This document shows positions 1-14,189 of a stretch of DNA of 64,000 bases, one piece after another (the stretch's first letter is position 1; the number at the start of each line of letters is the position of its first letter). The position numbers were made by a program, and so were the translations under genes. The notes beneath the pieces are model-generated. The model ran no database searches and was not told the origin of the DNA. It was given only the letters and a program-made list of their open reading frames with translations. Source of the stretch: Cordilura impudica (taxonomy: Eukaryota > Arthropoda > Insecta > Diptera > Scathophagidae); NCBI GenBank assembly GCA_963682025.1, contig CAVMKG010000298.1, positions 1 to 64,000 on the forward strand, read 5' to 3'.

Positions 1-3000
1 TTTTAATTAAAATTAAAATTAAATTAAAATTAAAATTAAAATTAAAATTAATTAAATTAAAATTAAAATTAAAATTAAAATTAAAATTAAAATTAAAATT
101 AAAATTAAAATTAAAATTAAAATTAAAATTAAAATTAAAATTAAAATTAAAATTAAAATTAAAATTAAAATTAAAATTAAAATTAAAATTAAAATTAAAA
201 TTAAAATTAAAATTAAAATTAAAATTAAAATTAAAATTAAAATTAAAATTAAAATTAAAATTAAAATTAAAATTAAAATTAAAATTAAAATTAAAATTAA
301 AATTAAAATTAAAATTAAAATTAAAATTAAAATTAAAATTAAAATTAAAATTAAAATTAAAATTAAAATTAAAATTAAAATTAAAATTAAAATTAAAATC
401 AAAATCAAAAATTAAAATTAAAATTAAAATTAAAATTAAAATTAAAATTAAAATTAAAATTAAAATTAAAATTAAAATTAAAATTAAAATTAAAATTAAA
501 ATTAAAATTAAAATTAAAATTAAAATTAAAATTAAAATTAAAATTAAAATTAAAATTAAAATTAAAATTAAAATTAAAATTAAAATTAAAATTAAAATTA
601 AAATTAAAATTAAAATTAAAATTAAAATTAAAATTAAAATTAAAATTAAAATTAAAATTAAAATTAAAATTAAAATTAAAAATTAAAATTAAAATTAAAA
701 TTAAAATTAAAATTAAAATTAAAATTAAAATTAAAATTAAAATTAAAATTAAAATTAAAATTAAAATTAAAATTAAAATTAAAATTAAAATTAAAATTAA
801 AATTAAAATTAAAATTAAAATTAAAATTAAAATTAAAATTAAAATTAAAATTAAAATTAAAATTAAAATTAAAATTAAATTAAAATTAAAATTAAAATTA
901 AAATTAAAATTAAAATTAAAATTAAAATTAAAATTAAAATTAAAATTAAAATTAAAATTAAAATTAAAATTAAAATTAAAATTAAAATTAAAATTAAAAT
1001 TAAAATTAAAATTAAAATTAAAATTAAAATTAAAATTAAAATTAAAATTAAAATTAAAATTAAAATTAAAATTAAAATTAAAATTAAAATTAAAATTAAA
1101 ATTAAAATTAAAATTAAAATTAAAATTAAAATTAAAATTAAAATTAAAATTAAAATTAAAATTAAAATTAAAATTAAAATTAAAATTAAAATTAAAATTA
1201 AAATTAAAATTAAAATTAAAATTAAAATTAAAATTAAAATTAAAATTAAAATTAAAATTAAAATTAAAATTAAAATTAAAATTAAAATTAAAATTAAAAT
1301 TAAAATTAAAATTAAAATTAAAATTAAAATTAAAATTAAAATTAAAATTAAAATTAAAATTAAAATTAAAATTAAAATTAAAATTAAAATTAAAATTAAA
1401 ATTAAAATTAAAATTAAAATTAAAATTAAAATTAAAATTAAAATTAAAATTAAAATTAAAATTAAAATTAAAATTAAAATTAAAATAAAATTAAAATTAA
1501 AATTAAAATTAAAATTAAAATTAAAATTAAATTAAAATTAAAATTAAAATTAAAATTAAAATTAAAATTAAAATTAAAATTAAAATTAAAATTAAAATTA
1601 AAATTAAAATTAAAATTAAAATTAAAATTAAAATTAAAATTAAAATTAAAATTAAAATTAAAATTAAAATTAAAATTAAAATTAAAATTAAAATTAAAAT
1701 TAAAATTAAAATTAAAATTAAAATTAAAATTAAAATTAAAATTAAAATTAAAATTAAAATTAAAATTAAAATTAAAATTAAAATTAAAATTAAAATTAAA
1801 ATTAAAATTAAAATTAAAATTAAAATTAAAATTAAAATTAAAATTAAAATTAAAATTAAAATTAAAATTAAAATTAAAATTAAAATTAAAATTAAAATTA
1901 AAATTAAAATTAAAATTAAAATTAAAATTAAAATTAAAATTAAAATTAAAATTAAAATTAAAATTAAAATTAAAATTAAAATTAAAATTAAAATTAAAAT
2001 TAAAATTAAAATTAAAATTAAAATTAAAATTAAAATTAAAATTAAAATTAAAATTAAAATTAAAATTAAAATTAAAATTAAAATTAAAATTAAAATTAAA
2101 ATTAAAATTAAAATTAAAATTAAAATTAAAATTAAAATTAAAATTAAAATTAAAATTAAAATTAAAATTAAAATTAAAATTAAAATTAAAATTAAAATTA
2201 AAATTAAAATTAAAATTAAAATTAAAATTAAAATTAAAATTAAAATTAAAATTAAAATTAAAATTAAAATTAAAATTAAAATTAAAATTAAAATAAAATT
2301 AAAATTAAAATTAAAATTAAAATTAAAATTAAAATTAAAATTAAAATTAAAATTAAAATTAAAAATTAAAATTAAAATAAAATTAAAAAAAAATAAAATT
2401 AAAATTAAATTAAAATTAAAATTAAAATTAAAATTAAAATTAAAATTAAAATTAAAATTAAAATTAAAATTAAAATTAAAATTAAAATTAATATTAAAAT
2501 TAAAATTAAAATTAAAATTAAAATTAAAATTAAAATTAGAATTAAAATTAAAATTAAAATTAAAATTAAAACTAAAATTAAAATTAAAATTAAAATTAAA
2601 ATTAAAATTAAAATTAAAATTAAAATTAAAATTAAAATTAAAATTAAAATTAAAATTAAAATTAAAATTAAAATTAAAATTAAAATTAAAATTAAAATTA
2701 AAATTAAAATTAAAATTAAAATTAAAATTAAAATTAAAATTAAAATTAAAATTAAAATTAAAATTAAAATTAAAATTAAAATTAAAATTAAAATTAAAAT
2801 TAAAATTAAAATTAAAATTAAAATTAAAATTAAAATTAAAATTAAAATTAAAATTAAAATTAAAATTAAAATTAAAATTAAAATTAAAATTAAAATTAAA
2901 ATTAAAATTAAAATTAAAATTAAAATTAAAATTAAAATTAAAATTAAAATTAAAATTAAAATTAAAATTAAAATTAAAATTAAAATTAAAATTAAAATTA

Positions 3001-6000
3001 AAATTAAAATTAAAATTAAAATTAAAATTAAAATTAAAATTAAAATTAAAATTAAAATTAAAATTAAAATTAAAATTAAAATTAAAATTAAAATTAAAAT
3101 TAAAATTAAAATTAAAATTAAAATTAAAATTAAAATTAAAATTAAAATTAAAATTAAAATTAAAATTAAAATTAAAATTAAAATTAAAATTAAAATTAAA
3201 ATTAAAATTAAAATTAAAATTAAAATTAAAATTAAAATTAAAATTAAAATTAAAATTAAAATTAAAATTAAAATTAAAATTAAAATTAAAATTAAAATTA
3301 AAATTAAAATTAAAATTAAAATTAAAATTAAAATTAAAATTAAAATTAAAATTAAAATTAAAATTAAAATTAAAATTAAAATTAAAATTAAAATTAAAAT
3401 TAAAATTAAAATTAAAATTAAAATTAAAATTAAAATTAAAATTAAAATTAAAATTAAAATTAAAATTAAAATTAAAATTAAATTAAAATTAAAATTAAAA
3501 TTAAAATTAAAATTAAAATTAAAATTAAAATTAAAATTAAAATTAAAATTAAAATTAAAATTAAAATTAAAATTAAAATTAAAATTAAAATTAAAATTAA
3601 AATTAAAATTAAAATTAAAATTAAAATTAAAATTAAAATTAAAATTAAAATTAAAATTAAAATTAAAATTAAAATTAAAATTAAAATTAAAATTAAAATT
3701 AAAATTAAAATTAAAATTAAAATTAAAATTAAAATTAAAATTAAAATTAAAATTAAAATTAAAATTAAAATTAAAATTAAAATTAAAATTAAAATTAAAA
3801 TTAAAATTAAAATTAAAATTAAAATTAAAATTAAAATTAAAATTAAAATTAAAATTAAAATTAAAATTAAAATTAAAATTAAAATTAAAATTAAAATTAA
3901 AATTAAAATTAAAATTAAAATTAAAATTAAAATTAAAATTAAAATTAAAATTAAAATTAAAATTAAAATTAAAATTAAAATTAAAATTAAAATTAAAATT
4001 AAAATTAAAATTAAAATTAAAATTAAAATTAAAATTAAAATTAAAATTAAAATTAAAATTAAAATTAAAATTAAAATTAAAATTAAAATTAAAATTAAAA
4101 TTAAAATTAAAATTAAAATTAAAATTAAAATTAAAATTAAAATTAAAATTAAAATTAAAATTAAAATTAAAATTAAAATTAAAATTAAAATTAAAATTAA
4201 AATTAAAATTAAAATTAAAATTAAAATTAAAATTAAAATTAAAATTAAAATTAAAATTAAAATTAAAATTAAAATTAAAATTAAAATTAAAATTAAAATT
4301 AAAATTAAAATTAAAATTAAAATTAAAATTAAAATTAAAATTAAAATTAAAATTAAAATTAAAATTAAAATTAAAATTAAAATTAAAATTAAAATTAAAA
4401 TTAAAATTAAAATTAAAATTAAAATTAAAATTAAAATTAAAATTAAAATTAAAATTAAAATTAAAATTAAAATTAAAATTAAAATTAAAATTAAAATTAA
4501 AATTAAAATTAAAATTAAAATTAAAATTAAAATTAAAATTAAAATTAAAATTAAAATTAAAATTAAAATTAAAATTAAAATTAAAATTAAAATTAAAATT
4601 AAAATTAAAATTAAAATTAAAATTAAAATTAAAATTAAAATTAAAATTAAAATTAAAATTAAAATTAAAATTAAAATTAAAATTAAAATTAAAATTAAAA
4701 TTAAAATTAAAATTAAAATTAAAATTAAAATTAAAATTAAAATTAAAATTAAAATTAAAATTAAAATTAAAATTAAAATTAAAATTAAAATTAAAATTAA
4801 AATTAAAATTAAAATTAAAATTAAAATTAAAATTAAAATTAAAATTAAAATTAAAATTAAAATTAAAATTAAAATTAAAATTAAAATTAAAATTAAAATT
4901 AAAATTAAAATTAAAATTAAAATTAAAATTAAAATTAAAATTAAAATTAAAATTAAAATTAAAATTAAAATTAAAATTAAAATTAAAATTAAAATTAAAA
5001 TTAAAATTAAAATTAAAATTAAAATTAAAATTAAAATTAAAATTAAAATTAAAATTAAAATTAAAATTAAAATTAAAATTAAAATTAAAATTAAAATTAA
5101 AATTAAAATTAAAATTAAAATTAAAATTAAAATTAAAATTAAAATTAAAATTAAAATTAAAATTAAAATTAAAATTAAAATTAAAATTAAAATTAAAATT
5201 AAAATTAAAATTAAAATTAAAATTAAAATTAAAATTAAAATTAAAATTAAAATTAAAATTAAAATTAAAATTAAAATTAAAATTAAAATTAAAATTAAAA
5301 TTAAAATTAAAATTAAAATTAAAATTAAAATTAAAATTAAAATTAAAATTAAAATTAAAATTAAAATTAAAATTAAAATTAAAATTAAAATTAAAATTAA
5401 AATTAAAATTAAAATTAAAATTAAAATTAAAATTAAAATTAAAATTAAAATTAAAATTAAAATTAAAATTAAAATTAAAATTAAAATTAAAATTAAAATT
5501 AAAATTAAAATTAAAATTAAAATTAAAATTAAAATTAAAATTAAAATTAAAATTAAAATTAAAATTAAAATTAAAATTAAAATTAAAATTAAAATTAAAA
5601 TTAAAATTAAAATTAAAATTAAAATTAAAATTAAAATTAAAATTAAAATTAAAATTAAAATTAAAATTAAAATTAAAATTAAAATTAAAATTAAAATTAA
5701 AATTAAAATTAAAATTAAAATTAAAATTAAAATTAAAATTAAAATTAAAATTAAAATTAAAATTAAAATTAAAATTAAAATTAAAATTAAAATTAAAATT
5801 AAAATTAAAATTAAAATTAAAATTAAAATTAAAATTAAAATTAAAATTAAAATTAAAATTAAAATTAAAATTAAAATTAAAATTAAAATTAAAATTAAAA
5901 TTAAAATTAAAATTAAAATTAAAATTAAAATTAAAATTAAAATTAAAATTAAAATTAAAATTAAAATTAAAATTAAAATTAAAATTAAAATTAAAATTAA

Positions 6001-6600
6001 AATTAAAATTAAAATTAAAATTAAAATTAAAATTAAAATTAAAATTAAAATTAAAATTAAAATTAAAATTAAAATTAAAATTAAAATTAAAATCAAAATT
6101 AAAATTAAAATTAAAATTAAAATTAAAATTAAAATTAAAATTAAAATTAAAATTAAAATTAAAATTAAAATTAAAATTAAAATTAAAATTAAAATTAAAA
6201 TTAAAATTAAAATTAAAATTAAAATTAAAATTAAAATTAAAATTAAAATTAAAATTAAAATTAAAATTAAAATTAAAATTAAAATTAAAATTAAAATTAA
6301 AATTAAAATTAAAATTAAAATTAAAATTAAAATTAAAATTAAAATTAAAATTAAAATTAAAATTAAAATTAAAATTAAAATTAAAATTAAAATTAAAATT
6401 AAAATTAAAGTTAAAATTAAAATTAAAATTAAAATTAAAATTAATATTAAAATTAAAATTAAAATTACAATTAAAATTAAAATTAAAATTGAAATTAAAA
6501 TTAAGATTAAAATTAAGATTAAGATTAAGATTAAAATTAAAATTAATATTAAAAATTAAAATTAAAATTAAAATTAAAAATAAAATTAAAATTAAAAGTT
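1..6600. repeat. (AAAATT)n hexanucleotide satellite array
   Basis: The hexamer AAAATT repeats almost without change for about 6.4 kb. Rare interruptions are seen near 391-410 (C for T), 1485, 2290-2400 (lost and gained A/T) and 2475-2575. The array begins at or before the window edge, so its full length is unknown. One frame on the minus strand has no stop and would read as an endless Ile-Leu repeat; this follows from the hexamer and is not a gene. The near identity over kilobases fits a satellite or a greatly expanded microsatellite. Its exact length in an assembly is unreliable. Confidence 0.97.
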
Positions 6601-7130
6601 AAATTAAAAATTAAATTAAAAACAAAAATTAAATTAAAAATAAAAATTAAATTAAAAATAAAAATTAAATTAAAAATAAAAATTAAATTAAAAATAAAAA
6701 TAAAATTAAAATTGAAATTAAAGTTAAAATTAAAATTAATGATTACAAATTAAAATTAGATATTAAAAATTAAAAATTAAAAGTTCAAAATTAAAAATTA
6801 TAAATTATAAATTATAAATTAAAAATTAGAAATTAAGAATTGAAAATTAGAAATTAAAAATTAGAAATTAATAATTAAAAATTATAAATTATAAAGTAAG
6901 AATTAAAAACCGAAAATTAAAAATTAAAAGTTAAAATTTGAAAATTAAAAATTTAAAACTAAAAATTAAAAATTAAAAATTTAAAACTAAAAATTAAAAA
7001 TTTAAAATTTAAAATTAAATATTAAAAATTAAAAATTACAAATTAAAAGTTAAAAATTAAGAATTAAAAATTTTAAATTTAAACTCAAAATTTTAAATTA
7101 AAAATTAAATATTAAAAGTTTTAATTTCGA
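6601..7130. repeat. degenerate edge of the AAAATT array
   Basis: The hexamer decays here into A/T-rich variants. Between about 6610 and 6700 a larger 18-bp unit (three hexamer lengths, with one ATAAAA variant) repeats about five times. After 6730 only irregular AAATTAAAA-like words remain, and ordinary sequence starts near 7130. Confidence 0.85.
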
Positions 7131-7880
7131 AATTAACATATTACTAGCTAATTCAGATAAAACTATTTGTTTAATTTATAATATTAATAGGCTAGGCGAT
7201 TTTTTGTTACCGATGTTTTGTTCTACCATTTCATCCCGGTTTTAACCAAACGTATATTATTCGAAATGTATTTCTTTTTAGCTGTTCACCAGATTTACAT
7301 ATTTTTAAATTTTTTCTTTTAGTTTGAGTAAATTGCATTTAAAATTGCTAGTAACACATAAATAAAATTATACATATGCTAAGTGTGTTTTTATTAAATT
7401 TGTTTATGTGTTTGTTAATGAGTTTGTTATCTTCATTCATCAAAAAAAGTATTGGTTTGTGAATTGGCTAAGCTGAAAAATAAAATTGTCTAGAAATTGC
7501 ACTCGAATTTCGAGCGCTGGAATCTGCTAGTATTAATAATTTTTAGTCAAGAATTTTTTGTTTTTTTTAATTATCTTATACCTTCTAAGGTCTCAAAACA
7601 TTCTAAGAGGGATCAAACTTTTGGTATTGTAACGCCGGTTGCGTTAAATAACGAATTCCATTAGTGTTCTATGAAGTACTTACTTATAGGATTTATACTC
7701 TAGCAATCAAATAGAAATTAATCTTTCTATAGAAGACACGATCATTATTTTTTAATAAAAATAAATTATAGCAGAAAAACGATTAACTTTAAATTTAATT
7801 GGTATTGGAATTAATGTTTCAGTATCGGCAACAGTTTTAAAGTGGTAGCCGTACTCAACATTGGGTGTAATATTGATTAT
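7131..7880. other. unassigned A+T-rich sequence
   Basis: No ORF with protein-like composition and no repeat shared with the rest of the window was recognised here. It separates the satellite edge from the first Helentron-like terminus. Confidence 0.5.
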
Positions 7881-8860
7881 AAGACGCAGGTGGAGGGTAC
7901 CAAAAAATTTAACACTCTTACTCGTTTGTTTATACCCTCGACTCTAGTGTGCAGAGGGTACATATAAGTTTGTCATTCCGTTAGTAATAATTAGAAAAAA
8001 TATTCTGAACCTCATAAAATATATATATTTGTGATCCTTATAACAAGCGGAGTTGATATAGCGATGTCCGTCTGTCAGTCTGTGGAAATCCGATGACAAC
8101 TTTAGTAGGGCGGCTAGTGTGCTCGTTGGGATAAAAAATGATTCATTAACATTCTGAGAAGTTTGCTATTTAAAATCGTCTAAATCGATTGATTAGGGCC
8201 CGAGATTTGAATGAAGAACTAAAAAAAGTCTTGAAAAAAATATGATTTTCTATGTTGTTCTTGTAGCTAGGGTATCATTTTTAGTGAGAATGATTGACCA
8301 AGAGCATGGGAAGATTTCTGTTTCATAAATCAGGTCCAGGGAAATCTCTGAAAAAGTAAAAAAAAAAAAAAAAATGAAAAATATGATGTTTCTATATTGT
8401 TCTTTTTGTTATTCTAAATGTTTTATTGTTGTCATAGCTTAACTTGTTATTTTTGTGGTCGTTGTGATGATTGTATAATAAAAACTAACCCTATGTACAT
8501 TTTTGTATCTACTCTGGTAGAAAAGTTTAAAAGTTTCCATTGTCTTGGCATCACTAAAAAATTTGTTAGATCATTTTTGTCATCGCCACGAGCCTGCTCG
8601 CAGAATTTCAGATCGATTGGGTCACGGCAAAGGGGTTAAAAATCCATCAAAAATTTTTCGACAAGCAGACACTACGAGTTAATATAAAGGGAGTAAAAAT
8701 TCACCAACATTTAAAGCAAATAATGCTTAACTAGTTGTTAGTAAAAAAACAATGTAAATTTACCAAAAAAAATTTGTATGTATTAATTTATTTAAAGTAA
8801 AACACAACAATAACTTTTGATATTGTATTTTTTGTGTGTATATTATTATAACACGGTGTC
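7881..8860 (+). mobile_element. Helentron/DINE-1-like element A, with the 3' end of a preceding unit
   Basis: A decayed 3' terminus (GGAGGGTACC ... AACACTCTTACTCGTTT) at about 7885-7930 is followed directly by a 5' terminus, TTTATACCCTCGACTC, at 7931. Inside are the family words TTTGTCATTCCGTT, a TATATATATTTGTGATCCTTAT stretch and GATGTCCGTCTGTC. The organisation matches the known Drosophila DINE-1/INE-1 group: TATACCC start, 'GTCCGTCTGTCCG' core, and a hairpin plus CTTGTTT end. No long ORF is present, so the element is non-autonomous. The right end is lost near 8860. Confidence 0.72.
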
Positions 8861-9126
8861 TCGACTAACTGTAATTCATATGCTTTCTGGTTATGTTACA
8901 TAACTGTTCGCTTTGATAGTTTTAAGGATTGAAATGAAATGGCTCTCCCTAACCTCACTTGCGAAGCCATAGGTTATGTAGGGATCCATATGTCGTATAA
9001 CCTGGCATTATGACTAGCTGGAGCTAGCGCCAACCTTACTATATCACAAAAAAAAAACTATTTTTTAGCTAAAAAAGAAATATAACATGCATTGATTTTC
9101 ATTTTGTAATATTTTGGTGTTGTCTT
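8861..9126. other. unassigned spacer between two Helentron-like copies
   Basis: This sequence is not shared with the other Helentron-like copies in the window. It includes a T/A-rich stretch and no coding potential that I can support. Confidence 0.4.
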
Positions 9127-9840
9127 TATACCCTCCACTCCAGTGTGCAGAGGGTATATATAAGTTTGTCATTCCGTTTGTAATAATTAGAAAAAAATGT
9201 GGACCCCACAAAATATATATATTTGTGATCCTTATAACAACCGGAGTTGATATAGCGATGTCCGTCTGTCCGTCTGTCCGTCTGTGGAAATCACGATGAC
9301 GGCATCAATCGGGCAGCTAGGGTGCTCGTTGACATAAAAAATGATTCATTAACATCCTGAGAAGTTTGCTATTTGAAATCGTCCAAATCGGTCAATTAGA
9401 GCCCGAGATTTGAATAAAGAACTAAAAAAAAGTCTTAAAAAAATATAATTTTCTATGTTGTTCTTGTCACGATCACGCCCTCAATAGGATAGCTAAGGTG
9501 ATTATTTTTAGTGAGAATGATTCAACAAATTCATGGGAAGATTTCTATTTCAAAAATCATTAAAATCGGTGGAACAGGTCCAGGGAAATCTCTGAAAAAG
9601 TAAAAAAAAAAATGAAAAATATGATGTTTCTATATTGTTCCTGTTGTTTTTGTGGTCGTTGTGGTAATAATATAATAAAAACTAACCCTTTGTACATTTT
9701 TTATCAACTCTGGTAGAAAAATTTCAAAGTTTCCATTGTTTTGGCATCACTAAAAAAATTTATTAGATCATTTCTGTCATTGCCACGAGCCTGCCTGCAA
9801 AGTTTCAGATTGATTGGGTCGCGGGAAAGGGGTTAAAATC

Positions 9841-10888
9841 GTGTTACGCGCGGCTGCTCTCCCAGCTAGCTCTAAGGAGTTGGGTAAGGTGCTCTAATCC
9901 CGGTTTTTTTTTTTGCGTGTAAACATATAACTACCTGATAGTTAGTAATTAAATAATTAAAATAATGGTGTACAATGGCTTGGTTTTGTGCCATTTAGGG
10001 TAAACTTTTCCCTCCCAGTGGACACTACGTCCGACACCTATGACAATCTGATTACCCTGTATTTTACCGATTGTCCCTTAAAAAAAATAATCTATAACTG
10101 TTACTTACGCATGATAGATGGTGTTATTTCGGATGTCACTCCCCAAAAGATTCAAAAGATTTTAATTTTTCATGTTTAATTCAAATTCAACAAAATACAA
10201 TTTTATTGAGTGCTAACATTATATATAATAAATTTGTGCTGGGTTTACAATTCTATCTTTGTTTATATAGCGTAAAAAAAAATTGAGAAATATATGAACA
10301 CCAAAGTTTTGCAAGATGAAGAGGAAAATAAAAAAAAAACTGAAACGGCATGGAATCGACCGACTCTCTTGTAAAAACTTATTTAGTGAGCGCTTAGTTA
10401 ATATAATGAAATGATTTAACTTACAATTTTTTTTTTCTGTTGTTGTTCTGTCTCCTTGTTCCAGAGATGGGCCCAGCATGGAATGAGGATGACGTTGGTG
10501 TAACTCTTTTTTTTTTTTATTTAGCTGTTAAAAATAAATCAGATCATTAAGTTTGATTCATTATATTCCTTAGCTCTCGTAAAAGATACTTTATCAACTC
10601 TATACCATGTATGGCAAAAATGTAGTCGTTATTATATTTCTCAAAAAAAAAAAACTATATGTATGTGATAATAATGATAATGATAATAATAAAGCTAAAA
10701 ACTGTGTAATTAAAATCTACATCGGAATTATTAAGCTTTGCTAAAACACAATTTAATAATGAAGAAAATTATAAAAAGGCTTCATATAATTGCAAAATTG
10801 CTAAAAATGTATGAAATATTTTTTTTTTTAGATTGATTTTAAAGTATAATATTTTGTTTCATATAGAAAGGAAAATATAATTATAAAA

Positions 10889-10958
<70 letters not shown>

Positions 10959-11825
10959 AATTGTGATAATATGGTTCTATACTTAAGTTTGATGATGCAT
11001 ATCAGCGAATATTGCGTTACGGCGGTAGATACGTTGTGACTTCCTTCTATAGGCAAAAAACTTGTTGGTTGAGAGGTGATCCTTTTATGTGCATCCAAAT
11101 GGATGGTAACTCGATAGCTCCAACAGAATATGTTCAGTGGGGCTGGTTCCCTTTGGCATCGGTGGGTAGGTATGGACCGCGAACAACTTTGAGGAATTAA
11201 CAAATTTTGTTTGGCCAATCTTTCTATAAGGCGTGACCACGTTGCAAAAATTTAACTTTTATCACAACTCCAGGAATTTGCCACGGAATATTTCCTTTTT
11301 TGATTGGAGTTTCGATCACTTCCACTCTATAACACAGTACCCAGCAATATTAAGTTAAAGTTAAATTTTACGAATTTTATTTTTTTAAAATAATTTTTTA
11401 AACTTTTCTTTGGTCTGACTGTACTTTTTACTTTTTTTTCTTTTTTTTTTTAAGCCTTCACCAATCGTCAACTTTTGCTGAGGACCTTCTTTAAACAACG
11501 TTATTCAAGTAATAATGATTGGCGTCATACAAACAGGTCTATTAAGTCAGAATCAAGTTCTTTTTTTTTTCTTCATATATCGGTTGCATTATTAATGCTA
11601 TTCTTAGTACACTCTGTACATAAGAAAAAAAAAAAGCGGGATCAGCGATCTCGTTCACACAAATTGTCATAGTCAAGATTGAAAGAGAATCTACTATGGT
11701 AATGCAACCAAAAAAAAAAACTTCTATCATGACATAGTTTTGTATATAGGGGTTTTGTTTTGTAAGTGGGTGGATATTCAAATTTATTGGGGGAAAAAAA
11801 TTTATACGAAAATCGTAACAATCGA
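9841..11825. other. unassigned insertion with two coding-like fragments
   Basis: The neighbouring Helentron sequence is continuous in the copy near 25350, so this block was inserted into element B. It holds a plus-strand open stretch at about 9964-10179 (mixed composition with acidic, aromatic and Cys residues) and another at 11012-11200 (rich in Trp, Gly and Tyr). Neither is recognised and neither has clear splice signals. There is also a (TA)n run. They could be decayed exons captured by a transposon or pieces of an unknown element. Confidence 0.4.
10894..10955. repeat. (TA)n microsatellite
   Basis: About 60 bp of uninterrupted TA dinucleotides. Confidence 0.95.
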
Positions 11826-13776
11826 TCCAAAATTTTTTCGACAAGCAGACACTACGAGTTAATATAAAGTAAGTAAAAATTCACCAGCATCCAAAGCAAA
11901 TAATGCTAAAATATGTACCTAGTTGTTAATAAAAAAAAACAATGTAAATTTAGGAAAAAAAAATTTTTTATATTAATTTATTTAAAACGAAAAACACAAA
12001 AATAACGTTTGATGTTGTATTTTTTGTGTGTAATATTTACATATACATACATACACATATTAAATAATACAAATAATATACATATATTCTATATATGTAT
12101 ATCCATAATAAATGCATGTTAGAAATAAATCGGGATATTATTTTATTTACATAAAATTCTGCAATATTTTGTTGTGGGGAAAATACATTTCTTTTGCATT
12201 AATAGAGTGTCACTTCATTTTGCTCAGCGTGACTATGCCACAGTAGATGCCGCCACAATTTTGTTCTAATTAGCTTTGCAATAGTTATTTCTATTTTAGC
12301 ATGAATGTCAATATTTTCAAATAGATATCATACAGCACAATGTTAAGAGTATACACGGGCTGGTCTTTTATTATTTCATACGTTTTTTCATTATTCTTTT
12401 ACAAGTATGAACCTAAGCTTGGCAATACTAACTTTTTGTTGTCTTTACAAAATAGAGTTACTGAGTTCATCAATGAGTTTTTTGCTTTCAAAACAGTTCT
12501 CTACAGTGCTATATGGAATTATTATTCTGCTTTACCTACAAAATATATGATTGCGATTACATCTAATTTTAAAAAATTGTTTATAATTACTAAAGCAGTA
12601 TTATTCACATAAATACAAAATTGCACTTTTTAAATTTTCCATTCAAATTTTAGAAAATATAAATTCTAAAAACTGGAATTAAAATTTCCAATTATAAATT
12701 ATAAAATATTAATTGAATTTCAGAAAATCATATCAAAACGTCGGAAATAATAATTTTAAATTTAGAAGACATCAATTGCATCAAATTCCAAAAAAAAAAA
12801 TAAACTCCAAATATGTTTACATTTAAAAAATGTTTACATTAAAAAAAAAAATATTGGCATTCAGGAGAAATTAATAGCTTTTCAGTAACTTCTTTTAACG
12901 ATAGTCGAATCGTTAAAAAAGAAAAGCAAAATTATCAGTAAAATTTTTAAACGATATTCGCTATTGTTAAAGTCATCTGTTGTTATCTAAACGACAACCA
13001 TTTTTGTGTTGTTTATTCAATCGATAAAAACTTAAATTTTTAGGTTGAAATGTCGTCATACATAAATAAAAATCGTAAAATAGTGAAAATATTTTGCTTC
13101 TATTAAAAAACTTTTTTATATAAATAAAAAAATTAAATAGCATATTCAATTCATTATTTCATTTTCAAATAAATAAACAGAAATATTAGTAAAAAAAATA
13201 GAGATATTAAACATAAACATAAAATTATCCTGTCAAACACGAAGTAATTTGTTTTTTCTATTCTTCTTTGTGTTTTTCGCTTATTTTGACAGAGATGCCA
13301 CTCGTTCACAATTTAAATAAATAGAAAAATAGATTTGTCGACTGTCGTTAAGGTGTATGTACTTAGTGAATCACTTAATCCTTAGTGCAAACAACAATAG
13401 CTGTCGATATATTTTGCCATTGTCGAATCATTGAAATTTACAGAATCGGACTACAGAAAACATTAATTTAAATTCAATGAATTTTATAAAACCTCAAATG
13501 ATATTTAAGAATTGCGAACATAAAAATTGTTACATAAATAAACGCAATTTGATGAGAATGTTATTTATATATAAATTTTCACAATTTTTTTTGGATGAAT
13601 ATTTGAAGTTTTTCAGAAAATAAAGATAACAAATAATTACACTTAAAATTTAATTATTTATTATTATAAATTTATTCTCTATGTTTTCAAAATATCAAAA
13701 TCAAAATGTTTTCAAAATCCACATGTCATGCAAGTCAAGCTCTTGCATTTTGGGCAAAAAAAAAGTTGGATATCAT

Positions 13777-14082
13777 CTATCGGTAGCGCTCACCATTCAC
13801 GGTTACGTTACGATTCGCATCATCTTTGAAGAAGTACGGTCCAATGATGCCACCAGCCCATAAACCGCACCAAACTGTGACTTTTTCTGGATGCATTGGT
13901 AGCTCTTCCAATGCTTCTGGCTGATATTCACTCCAAAATCGACTCCCGAATAGCCGCTTCAGTGGGTCGATTAAACTGACCATAAAATGGAAGAAGCGCG
14001 CGATGAACTCTCTTAAAAGAGCACGCATTTTGATAATAAAATTCAATAACTTGCAAGCGTTGTTCGTTTGTAAGACGATTCA
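13777..14082 (-). pseudogene. mariner/Tc1-superfamily transposase remnant
   Basis: On the minus strand an ATG near 14082 opens an N-terminal helix-turn-helix-like segment (MNRLTNEQRLQVIEF...). It is followed, in another frame, by a segment with LPMHPEKVTVWCGLWAGGI and FKDDANRNVTVNGERYR. These are hallmark stretches of insect mariner-like transposases. The two parts are fused by an internal deletion that removes the region holding the first catalytic Asp, with a frame change near 13935, and the sequence stops after GERYR. GTTGCCAAAAAGATAATAGC near 14160 may belong to the terminal inverted repeat. At about 100 residues against roughly 350 in the family, it cannot be functional. It sits inside Helentron-like element B. 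Confidence 0.8.
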
Positions 14083-14189
14083 TGTTAAATTATAGACCAA
14101 ACTGAAGATGTTTGACAATGAAACAAAACACGAAACGTGCGTCAGCTGTTTAAACCAGTGTTGCCAAAAAGATAATAGCTAAAAATCAC

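Noticed and set aside
52..6096. Long ORFs made only of Ile-Leu repeats
   Set aside because: They are the direct result of translating AAAATT repeats in a frame without stops; there is no promoter, composition or homology evidence for a gene.
12340..12612. A 90-codon ORF repeated identically at 25875-26147
   Set aside because: It lies in the interior of Helentron-like copies; the third copy near 45360 has stops and indels in it, so identity reflects recent copying and not coding constraint.
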